Below are positions 43,244 through 50,444 of a DNA stretch of 62,843 nt, piece after piece. Under the pieces are notes generated by a model. The model was not told the origin of the DNA and did no database searches. It saw only the letters and a list, made by a program, of their open reading frames with translations. Origin of the DNA: Aeromonas molluscorum 848 (GTDB taxonomy: Bacteria; Pseudomonadota; Gammaproteobacteria; Enterobacterales; Aeromonadaceae); contig NZ_AQGQ01000005.1 of assembly GCF_000388115.1 (NCBI RefSeq), forward strand, positions 1 to 62,843, in the 5' to 3' direction. Made by a program: the position numbers and the translations under genes. Every line of letters starts with the position of its first letter. Within the stretch, counting starts at the first letter, position 1.

Positions 43244-43912
43244 GTGACTGTTAAGACTATTTCAACAGGGCCACATAGTTATGTGGCCGTAAATAGACAA
43301 GGTAGCGAACCTGAACTGGCAGCATCAAAAGCCATAAAGATACTGGCGGCCAAACTTCAAGATAAAGCAGACAATAATCATCCGACCGAAAAATTATATT
43401 CAGTAGTATGGCTGGTAACTGCCGCCAGCGAACAGGAGCTGCCAGCCAAGCTGGCAGAGGTATGTACAGTGCTACCGCTGCCAGAGTGGTGCACCACCCT
43501 GCGCCGTCTCACCGCCGAGAACGACCTGATGGAACAGCCGGTGGCGGCCATGGTGCCGCGCTGGAAGGCGGGCGACCCGCTTATCTGGGATCCGCTGCGC
43601 CGCCATCTGCTGGCCTCTGCCGCTCGTTCTGCCTTGCAGCAGAGCGAGGGTAACTCGCCATCACCGGACACCACCCGCGCCAAGCTGGCCGCGCTGACCG
43701 GCAAACGCACCGCCCGTATCGCAGAACTGGACTCCGAGCTGACCACCAAGCCGAGTTTGGCTGGCAAGATGTGGAGCTGGCACGGGTATGGCGATCCGGC
43801 GAGCCTTGCCGCCCAGTTGCTGGAGAGCGATCACCCTGACCACAGCGTCGCCGTAGGCGCCCTGCTGCTCTCCCCCTCCCCCCTCACCTTCTGGCAGGAG
43901 TTAACCCAATGA
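43244..43912 (+). CDS. Phage protein after the tailspike (HP1 orf30-type position)
   Basis: The 222-aa protein starts at GTG 43244 with AGGAG upstream and 8 bases after the tailspike stop. The first 50 codons are AT-rich like the tailspike end, the rest GC-rich, so the module boundary runs through this gene. Motifs such as PEWCTTLRRLTAENDLMEQPVAAMVPRWKAGDPLIWDPLRRHL and the C-terminal TFWQEL are uncharacterised. It may act in tail fibre assembly or baseplate building. The stop overlaps the next ATG. Confidence 0.65.
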   Translation: MTVKTISTGPHSYVAVNRQGSEPELAASKAIKILAAKLQDKADNNHPTEKLYSVVWLVTAASEQELPAKLAEVCTVLPLPEWCTTLRRLTAENDLMEQPVAAMVPRWKAGDPLIWDPLRRHLLASAARSALQQSEGNSPSPDTTRAKLAALTGKRTARIAELDSELTTKPSLAGKMWSWHGYGDPASLAAQLLESDHPDHSVAVGALLLSPSPLTFWQELTQ

Positions 43913-44470
43913 GTAGAACGGCCATGCTCACCCTGGACGGTGAGCCCATTGTAATGAAGTCGATGCGGATCTCCGCATCGATGCAGTTTCAGGACAAAGA
44001 CAACAGCGGCCAGACCAGCAGCACCAGTAGCTCGGAGCAGGGGGAGAAGGCCAAGGAACTGGATGTGTCTGGGCTGGTACCGTTCAAAGATGAGAAGACC
44101 CTGAGCCGCCTGTTTGAGCTGGCTGATGCCAAAGGTGACGGCGGCAAGCGCCATATCTACCGGGTCGGCTCGCTGCTCGCCAAGTCGGTGAAAGTGCGCC
44201 AGGCCAAGTTTGCCGGCCGCATCACCGCCAGCGAGCAAGAAGGCCTGCTGGCGTGGCAGGTGCAGTTCACCCTGCGCGAACATAACTCGGTACCGGAGAA
44301 GCGCGAGCAGCGCCTCCCCAAGGCTGCTGCCACCGTGGGGCAAGGCACCGCCAAGTGCTACCCCGGCGAAAACAGACAGCAGCGCGGCAGCGTCTGAGCA
44401 GGAGCAGCTCAGTTCCTGGGAGAAGGTGATGAAGGGGCTGGATGACAAGCTGGGAGACGTAATGGCGTGA
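43909..44470 (+). pseudogene. gpU-position baseplate protein gene with an apparent +1 frameshift
   Basis: The frame MSRTAMLTLDGEPIVMKSMRISASMQFQDKDNSGQ... (162 aa) stops at 44397 after a sudden change to GTAKCYPGENRQQRGSV. If one G is removed from the GGGG run near 44337, it continues as TVGKAPPSATPAKTDSSA and then EQEQLSSWEKVMKGLDDKLGDVMA. It then ends at 44468-44470 in a four-base overlap with the next gene's GTG, like the other genes here. That fit supports a one-base insertion, real or a sequencing error. The N-terminal part, a conserved baseplate/tail protein in HP1-like phages, follows the tailspike pair. Confidence 0.65.
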
Positions 44471-46077
44471 AACTATCGACCAATCTGACCTTAGGGGGTA
44501 AACCGGCCCACCTGGTTGACCATGATATCGTGCTCGACCTCTCTGCCGGTGGCCGTGCCTCCCTGACTATCGACGGGACAGCGACCAAGGGGCAGACCCT
44601 GACCCTGGATACCGGCTACAACGGTGAACTGCGCCGCTGGTTCACCGGTTATGTCTATGACGTACAACCCGCCGCCAACGGTGCCAGCAAGCTGCTATGT
44701 CGTGAGCTGGCCGGGATCCTGGGCAGTAAGTTCCCTGTCAGTATCCAGCATGCCACCCTGCGCAGCCTGCTGGCCTGGCTGACAGACCAGACCCAGCTCA
44801 CCTTCTTGCTGCCGGACGGGGCAGACTACACCGACACCCCGATCCCCAACTTCACCAGCGCCGGCACCGGCTATCAGCTGCTCGATAATGCGGGCCGCGC
44901 CTTCGCGGTACCGGACTTCATCTGGCATCAACAACCAGATGGCGCCATCTTCGTGGGCAGTCATGTCCATAGCCGCTGGGCAGATAAGGCGGTGGAACTG
45001 GACTCGGCCTTCTCGGCCCGCCAAGCGGGCAACACCATGACCCTAGCCCCGATCCCGGCCATGCGCCCGGGGGCCATCGTCAATGGCAAGCGGGTGGAGC
45101 GGGTACGGCTCAAGGGTGACGAAATGACCCTGACCACGGCCACACCAGGTAAACCGGTGAAGTCGCCAGAGCGGCGCAAGATGGAGGGGGAGTTCCCCGA
45201 GCTGGCCGACAAGATGCACCTGCCCAAGTTCGGCAGGGTTGAGGCCATCAGCGACCAGGCCACCGCCGGTCAGCTCAATGACCCGTTTCGTCCTCGCTAT
45301 GCGGTAGATGTGCGGCTGTTCAATGAGGATGGCGAGCCAGATGAAGGGACACCGCTCTATCGAGCTGTACCGCTGCCGGTCATGTTCGGCGGACCTGAGC
45401 AGGGGCTGATGCAGTTCCCCATCGAGGGAACCATGGTCGAGCTGGGGTTTGCCTTTGGTCGGGCAGACCGGCCGTTCATTCGCACCATCCTGGGCACTGG
45501 CTGGCCTCTGCCGGATATCGCCCCGGGCGAGCAGCTGCAGCAGCAACGGGCCGAGGTGTTCAGCCGTACCGATACCGTGGGCAACCAGTCACGCCATACT
45601 GACCGCCGCCAGCACGACAAGGCCATGCAGATGATCCGCGAGGCGGACGAGTACCTGGGCGAGTTCGGTCAGCACCGGATGAGCGTCTTGGCCAGTAGCG
45701 TGGAAGAGGTCGGGGGCATGAAGTGTATCGAGGCGCTCGGGGATATCGAACTGCTGACCGCCGAAGACATGATCCTGGGCAGCGCCGGTAACATGAGCCA
45801 GACAGCCTGCGGTAACCTGGATGAAGATATCGCCCTGGTTCGTCGGGCACTTGCCGGCGAGCTGCAGCACTTCGAGTCACCCAAGTCGTGGATGGGTAGC
45901 GATGGGGTGAACATCTTCCGTCTGCTCAACCAGCTGATGAACGTGGTGGAGCAACTGGCCGCCACCGCCGCCAGCCATAACCACGGTGGCCCACCGCCAA
46001 CCAATGCCGAGACATTCATCGGCCAGAGCGAGCAGGCCGGCCAACTGGCAAGCACCCTATCCCCCATCATTGAGTAA
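44467..46077 (+). CDS. Baseplate hub/spike protein (gpD-like with spike region)
   Basis: This 536-aa protein starts at GTG 44467, overlapping the upstream reading frame. Residues 1-200 look like a gpD/gp27-type hub (VDHDIVLDLSAGGRASLTI, WFTGYVYDVQPA, LLCRELAGILGSKFPVS). Residues 255-350 resemble an OB-fold/gpV-like spike (AVDVRLFNEDGEPDEGTPLYRAVPLPVMF). The C-terminus ends with an HNHGGPPPTNAE-type segment common in phage spikes. It forms the central puncturing complex. It is the last late gene and is followed by a strong terminator. Confidence 0.85.
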   Translation: MKLSTNLTLGGKPAHLVDHDIVLDLSAGGRASLTIDGTATKGQTLTLDTGYNGELRRWFTGYVYDVQPAANGASKLLCRELAGILGSKFPVSIQHATLRSLLAWLTDQTQLTFLLPDGADYTDTPIPNFTSAGTGYQLLDNAGRAFAVPDFIWHQQPDGAIFVGSHVHSRWADKAVELDSAFSARQAGNTMTLAPIPAMRPGAIVNGKRVERVRLKGDEMTLTTATPGKPVKSPERRKMEGEFPELADKMHLPKFGRVEAISDQATAGQLNDPFRPRYAVDVRLFNEDGEPDEGTPLYRAVPLPVMFGGPEQGLMQFPIEGTMVELGFAFGRADRPFIRTILGTGWPLPDIAPGEQLQQQRAEVFSRTDTVGNQSRHTDRRQHDKAMQMIREADEYLGEFGQHRMSVLASSVEEVGGMKCIEALGDIELLTAEDMILGSAGNMSQTACGNLDEDIALVRRALAGELQHFESPKSWMGSDGVNIFRLLNQLMNVVEQLAATAASHNHGGPPPTNAETFIGQSEQAGQLASTLSPIIE

Positions 46078-46087
46078 CCCACCAAGC

Positions 46088-46118
46088 GAAGAAGGCCCCA
46101 CACCGTGGGGCCTTCTTC
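46088..46118 (+). terminator. Late operon terminator
   Basis: GAAGAAGGCCCCAC (46088-46101) pairs perfectly with GTGGGGCCTTCTTC (46105-46118), a 14-bp stem with a 3-base loop, starting 10 bases after the last late gene. Confidence 0.9.
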
Positions 46119-46829
46119 TATCTGCCTGACAGCGCCTGAGCATGGCCAGGGAATGGCGCCGCATGAAGAGGCACCATCGGGCAGGGCTGCATCATACGTG
46201 AAGCCTGAGCACGCACACAGCCTCCGAGCACAAGGCAGCGACGCCCACCGCCGCGTCTGCGTCACGGAAACCGCGCTCTTCCGCTCCCGCCTGCGCGCCG
46301 CACCAATAAAAATTTTTGCAAAAGTGGATTACCGCAAAACCATAGGCCCAGGCCGCGCCAGATAAAGGATCTCGGACGAGGTGAGGATCTGAAAGGATCG
46401 AAAGAAATTGCAGGGTTTTACAGTTCGGCGGGGCTCTGGATAACGAAGGTGAAAACGTAACTCGTTGAATGTATTGGGATGGTCGTACTTTCCGTGAGGA
46501 TTTGAATGATTGGGGAGGATCTGCAAAGTTGCTTCGAGCTGCCTGGAAGACTTTTAGTTTCAGTTGGTTAGGTGTGATAAGGGCTGATCTGATAACTGAA
46601 ATTTTGAAAGGGCGCTGTGGCCTTGCTGCGCCGACTGACCTACCTCACGGAACATAGGTTTTCTATGAAATGTGTCCGGTCACGCTTGGTTGGGCAAATA
46701 CAGAAGGAAACCGATCATCAGAATCACAGCCACCTTCAAGGGGTAGAAGGTAAGCACATTTCCCAGACGCAGGAAGAATGCGTCGACTGGTATTGAGCGA
46801 GGAACAAAAAGGCAGCAGAGCCAAAACCC

Positions 46830-46848
46830 TGCCGCCACTTTGCCGCCA
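46830..46848. promoter_or_regulatory. Right pair of putative integrase arm sites
   Basis: Two TGCCGCCA octamers at 46830-46837 and 46841-46848, 11 bases apart, have the same orientation and spacing as the pair in int (13163-13181). They lie 60 bases from the right att core. Confidence 0.6.
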
Positions 46849-46907
46849 CAAACCAAAATATCACGCACAGCGCATTGAATTTAAACAACAAAAACTCAAT
46901 AGAACAC

Positions 46908-46936
46908 TAGAGGTGATTGTAGTTAAGGTGTGACAT
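46908..46936. repeat. Right attachment site copy (attR core)
   Basis: These 29 bases are identical to 13061-13089. They contain the stop codon and last codons of the gene at 46923-47330, and on the same strand the 29-base sequence equals the nhaR start. Confidence 0.93.
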
Positions 46937-47330
46937 CCGATGGGGTTTCCGCGGTACGCGGACTCCGGTAGCAGCTGAGTTCAACCGCCAGAATGTCATA
47001 CATGTCACTGACCGAGTCAACCTTGTTTGCCGCGAACTGGTTAATCAAGGTCTGTTTCAACTTGGCGGCATCGGGTCGACGCTGGCCACAGTAGCGTTTG
47101 TTGTCATGCTTGAGTCGCTCACCGACCCGGCTGCGCAGCGCCCGCTCCTGGAAGGTTTCCCCAAAACGGGCACGAGCTTGCTGATCTCCCATGCCCAGGG
47201 CGCCATCCACTACGCCATCGAGATAAGCGGAGCAGTCAGGCGAAACGGCATCCTGCTTGCATTGTTCCAACCCGCTGGCCCAGGCCGTGGCAGGCCCGAG
47301 CAGCATCAATACCATCAATGTTTTCTTCAT
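46923..47330 (-). CDS. Secreted small protein, Rap1a/Tai-like
   Basis: The 135-aa protein begins [20 protein letters not shown], a signal peptide likely cut after AWA. The mature part has four cysteines in the pattern C...[21 protein letters not shown] and AVELSCY, with a helical segment between. This resembles the Rap1a/Tai periplasmic fold, known from immunity proteins and from uncharacterised secreted proteins. The start at 47330 overlaps the nhaA stop (ATGA), so it is the second gene of the nhaA operon. Its stop codon and last codons lie in the att core, and before integration nhaR began inside its 3' end. Confidence 0.75.
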   Translation of the reverse strand: MKKTLMVLMLLGPATAWASGLEQCKQDAVSPDCSAYLDGVVDGALGMGDQQARARFGETFQERALRSRVGERLKHDNKRYCGQRRPDAAKLKQTLINQFAANKVDSVSDMYDILAVELSCYRSPRTAETPSDVTP

Positions 47331-48523
47331 AACCCCTCCGTACTCTGGTCGGCGATCCCCTTGGGCAGGGACAAGCGCAAGGCAACATAGCCCACCACGG
47401 CAGCCAGGGTGGAACCAACCAGTATGCCCAGGCGCGAGTAGCTGCCATAGTCCATGCCGCCGTGCTCGAATGCCAGGGAGGCAATGAACATCGACATGGT
47501 AAACCCGATGCCGCACAGGATGCTGACCGCAAAGATCTGGCGGAAGTTAACCCCGGGTGGCAACTGGGCGAGGCCCAGACGCACCGACAGCCAGCTGATG
47601 GTGAATACCCCCAGTGGCTTGCCTACGAACAGACCCAGCATGATGCCCATGGGTACAGGGCTGAGCAGGGTATCCAGCCCAATGCCATCGAGGGAGACAC
47701 CCGCATTGGCAAAGGCGAACAGGGGCAATATCAGGTAGGCACTCCAGGGATGGAGCTGGTGTTCCAGATGTTTGAGCGGCGAGAGGTGACGCTCTCCCTT
47801 GAGAGGGATCAGGAAACCGACGATCACCCCGGCGAGCGTGGCATGGACGCCGGATTTGAGCACGGCCACCCAGAGCACCAACCCGACCAACATGTAGAGG
47901 GAGATGCGATCCACTCCGCGGCGGTTCATCCATACCAGCGTCAGGGTTGCCACCAGTCCCACGGCCAATGCCGCCAACGACAGCTGCTGAGTGTAGAAGA
48001 GAGCGATGATGATGATGACGCCCAGATCGTCCATGATGGCCAGCGCCAGCAGGAAGACCTTGAGACTGGTGGGTACCCGCTTGCCTAGCAGAGCCATAAC
48101 GCCGAGGGCGAAGGCAATGTCGGTGGCCGCCGGTATGGCCCAGCCAGCCCGGGTCACCTCATCCGAATAGTTGAAGAAGGAGTAGAGCAAGGCAGGCACC
48201 AGCATGCCCCCCACGGCAGCAATGGCCGGGAAGGTCGCCTGTTCCCTGGAAGAGAGCGCCCCTTCCATCATCTCCCGCTTCACCTCCAGCCCGACCAGCA
48301 GGAAGAAAATGGCCATGAAGCCATCGTTGATCCAGAGCAGCAGGGGTTTGTTGATGTCCAGCGCCGAGATGCGCACCTGGACCCGGGTATTGAGGAAGGC
48401 CTGATAGGCATCGGCCAGACTGGAGTTGGCAAGCAAGATAGCAACCAGCGCCGCCAGGATCAGAATAATCCCCGAAGCGGACTCCAGTTTCAGAAAGCGT
48501 TTAAATACATCACTCATGGTCAA
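47327..48523 (-). CDS. nhaA: Na+/H+ antiporter NhaA
   Basis: The 398-aa integral membrane antiporter pumps out sodium for protons at alkaline pH. It shows the NhaA pattern with 12 membrane segments. The essential aspartate pair is visible in [16 protein letters not shown] near residues 168-170. The conserved [23 protein letters not shown] segment with another key Asp near 137, and the C-terminal [15 protein letters not shown], are intact. The 230-base gap upstream should contain its promoter, activated by NhaR in E. coli. Its regulator nhaR has been moved 34 kb away by the prophage. Confidence 0.96.
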   Translation of the reverse strand: MTMSDVFKRFLKLESASGIILILAALVAILLANSSLADAYQAFLNTRVQVRISALDINKPLLLWINDGFMAIFFLLVGLEVKREMMEGALSSREQATFPAIAAVGGMLVPALLYSFFNYSDEVTRAGWAIPAATDIAFALGVMALLGKRVPTSLKVFLLALAIMDDLGVIIIIALFYTQQLSLAALAVGLVATLTLVWMNRRGVDRISLYMLVGLVLWVAVLKSGVHATLAGVIVGFLIPLKGERHLSPLKHLEHQLHPWSAYLILPLFAFANAGVSLDGIGLDTLLSPVPMGIMLGLFVGKPLGVFTISWLSVRLGLAQLPPGVNFRQIFAVSILCGIGFTMSMFIASLAFEHGGMDYGSYSRLGILVGSTLAAVVGYVALRLSLPKGIADQSTEGL

Positions 48524-48731
48524 GCTATCCCCCCAAAATTCTATTGGATCCAGTCTAGACAGGGATTAGAACAATGAAAAATCGTTTCTTACAGCCTGAA
48601 GCAACGGAAAAACCGAAAGCAAAACACCAATAAGCGACTATAAGCATGCACAAGCCAGTGAAAAACTCAGGCAGCCACTGACTTACATACTGAATGAATA
48701 TCTACGTTATTGCATAAATTAAGGGATGAAA

Positions 48732-48751
48732 AAGGCGCCCGCAGGCGCCTT
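48732..48751 (-). terminator. thyA terminator
   Basis: AAGGCGCC and GGCGCCTT form an 8-bp stem with a CGCA loop, followed on the minus strand by a T-run. It begins 4 bases past the thyA stop. Confidence 0.88.
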
Positions 48752-48755
48752 AATA

Positions 48756-49550
48756 TTAGATGGCGACGGGCGCCTTGATGCCAGGATGTGGATCGTATCC
48801 CTGGATCTCGAAATCCTCGAACTGGTAGTCGAACAGGGAGTCCGGTTTACGCTTGATAACCAGTTGCGGCAGCAAGCGCGGTTCCCGGGAGAGTTGCAGC
48901 GCCGTCTGCTCCATGTGGTTGGAGTAGAGGTGTACATCACCGCCGGTCCAGACGAAGTCACCTACCTCCAGATCGCACTGCTGGGCCATCATATGGGTCA
49001 GCAGGGCATAGCTGGCGATGTTGAAGGGCAACCCCAGGAATACGTCGCAACTGCGCTGGTAGAGCTGGCAGGAGAGCTTGCCGTCCGCCACATAGAACTG
49101 GAAGAAGGCATGACAGGGGGCCAGTGCCATTTTATCCAGCTCACCCACGTTCCAGGCCGAGACGATGATACGGCGAGAGTCCGGATTCTGCTTGATGTCA
49201 TCAATGGCCTTCTGGATCTGATCGACAACGGTACCATCAGCCGCCGGCCAGGAGCGCCATTGGGCGCCATAGACAGGGCCAAGATCGCCGTTCTCATCGG
49301 CCCACTCATCCCAGATGCTGACGCCATGTTCCTTGAGATAGGCGGTATTGGTATCGCCATTGAGGAACCAGAGCAGCTCGTGAATGATGGATCTCAGGTG
49401 GCACTTCTTAGTGGTGACCAGCGGGAATCCCTCGGCCAGATTGAAGCGCATCTGATGCCCAAACAGAGAAACCGTGCCAGTACCGGTGCGATCGGATTTG
49501 ACCGTGCCCTCATCCAGGATCTTCTGCATCAAGTCGAGGTAAGCTCTCAT
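48756..49550 (-). CDS. thyA: Thymidylate synthase
   Basis: This 264-aa enzyme methylates dUMP to dTMP with methylene-tetrahydrofolate, in the cytoplasm. The nucleophile Cys is in [13 protein letters not shown] near residue 146, and the dUMP-binding Arg and Ser/Asn residues are in [18 protein letters not shown]. The length equals E. coli ThyA (264). Its ATG overlaps the lgt stop, the classic lgt-thyA coupling. In E. coli, ThyA can repress its own translation; no evidence is visible here. Confidence 0.97.
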   Translation of the reverse strand: MRAYLDLMQKILDEGTVKSDRTGTGTVSLFGHQMRFNLAEGFPLVTTKKCHLRSIIHELLWFLNGDTNTAYLKEHGVSIWDEWADENGDLGPVYGAQWRSWPAADGTVVDQIQKAIDDIKQNPDSRRIIVSAWNVGELDKMALAPCHAFFQFYVADGKLSCQLYQRSCDVFLGLPFNIASYALLTHMMAQQCDLEVGDFVWTGGDVHLYSNHMEQTALQLSREPRLLPQLVIKRKPDSLFDYQFEDFEIQGYDPHPGIKAPVAI

Positions 49551-50386
49551 TTTGCCTCCTTGGCGGCATTACCGAACAGGCGAGGCTGCTTGTAGGCGGC
49601 CCAGACCATGATGGCACCGGCCAATATCATCGGAGTGGAGAGGATCTGCCCCATGCTGATCTCCTGGAAATAAAGACCAAGTTGCGCATCGGGTTGGCGC
49701 ACGAACTCCACCAGGAAGCGGAACAACCCGTAGCAGAACAGGAAAAGCCCCGAAATGGCGCCCCGGGGCGGCTGCTTACGCCAGAACAGATTGAGGATGA
49801 TGAAGAGCACCACCCCTTCCAGGGCAAACTGATAGAGCTGGGATGGGTGGCGCGGCTCGGGGCCTGCCTCCGGGAATATGATGGCCCAGGGCACATCGGT
49901 GACGCGACCCCAAAGCTCGCCGTTCAAGAAGTTGCCGATACGGCCAACCCCCAGTCCGAACGGGATCAGCGGCGCGACGAAATCTGCAACCGTGAAGAAG
50001 TGACGCTGGGTCTTGTGGGCAAACCAGATCATGGCGGTAATGACGCCAATCAGGCCGCCGTGGAACGACATGCCACCAGTCCAGATCTTGAACAGATAGA
50101 GAGGGTCGGCCAGGAAGAGATCGAAGTTGTAGAAGAGTACGTAACCGACTCGCCCCCCCAGGATCACCCCGAGGAAGCCGTAGAAGAGCAGATCCGAGAC
50201 CTCATTGCGGGTCCAGCCACTGTTGGGGGTATCGGCGCGGCGGCCAGCCAGCCACATGGCAAAGGCGAAGCCGACCAAGTACATGAGGCCATACCAGCGT
50301 ACCGACAACGGCCCCAGGCTGAATGCGACGGGATCAATCTGTGAGAAAACCCAATATCCATCGTGCTGCATAAGCGTCTCTGTCAA
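49547..50386 (-). CDS. lgt: Prolipoprotein diacylglyceryl transferase
   Basis: The 279-aa inner-membrane enzyme transfers diacylglycerol from phosphatidylglycerol to the lipobox Cys of prolipoproteins, before LspA acts. The signature HGGLIG is present in [12 protein letters not shown] near residue 103, and the Lgt signature [14 protein letters not shown] near 143-156 holds the key Arg and Asn. Seven membrane segments are predicted. It stops in a four-base overlap with thyA and is preceded by ptsP after 58 bases. Confidence 0.97.
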   Translation of the reverse strand: MTETLMQHDGYWVFSQIDPVAFSLGPLSVRWYGLMYLVGFAFAMWLAGRRADTPNSGWTRNEVSDLLFYGFLGVILGGRVGYVLFYNFDLFLADPLYLFKIWTGGMSFHGGLIGVITAMIWFAHKTQRHFFTVADFVAPLIPFGLGVGRIGNFLNGELWGRVTDVPWAIIFPEAGPEPRHPSQLYQFALEGVVLFIILNLFWRKQPPRGAISGLFLFCYGLFRFLVEFVRQPDAQLGLYFQEISMGQILSTPMILAGAIMVWAAYKQPRLFGNAAKEAK

Positions 50387-50444
50387 ACGAAAAGCCGCAT
50401 TTTGCGATCAATCTCGCAGGGGGACAAGGTTTGATGTTAATCAG

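Larger units (their letters stand above)
46078..46907. other. Non-coding right end of the prophage
   Basis: After the terminator, 46120-46907 holds no convincing gene. Short frames at 46469-46657 (plus) and 46680-46868 (minus, hydrophobic) lack ribosome binding sites. The stretch ends with an integrase arm-site pair at 46830-46848 and the att core. It may hold packaging (cos) or decayed sequence. Confidence 0.5.
13061..46936. mobile_element. Complete P2-like (HP1/K139/phiO18P-type) prophage
   Basis: A 29-bp perfect direct repeat (13061-13089 and 46908-46936) bounds about 33.85 kb with a complete temperate myophage plan. It contains integrase, SOS-type repressor, Cox/CII-like regulators, HUH replication protein, Ogr-like activator, head genes in Q-P-O-N-M-L order, contractile tail, lysis cassette and baseplate. 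The gene order and size resemble Haemophilus HP1, Vibrio K139 and Aeromonas phiO18P as I remember them. Low-GC cargo genes sit at 14647-15885 and 23387-24283, and the tailspike end is low in GC. Two tail genes carry apparent single-base frameshifts, so the element may be defective unless these are sequencing errors. Confidence 0.95.

Noticed and set aside
46680-46868. 62-codon hydrophobic minus-strand frame near attR
   Set aside because: No ribosome binding site, overlaps the putative arm sites, and no recognisable family.
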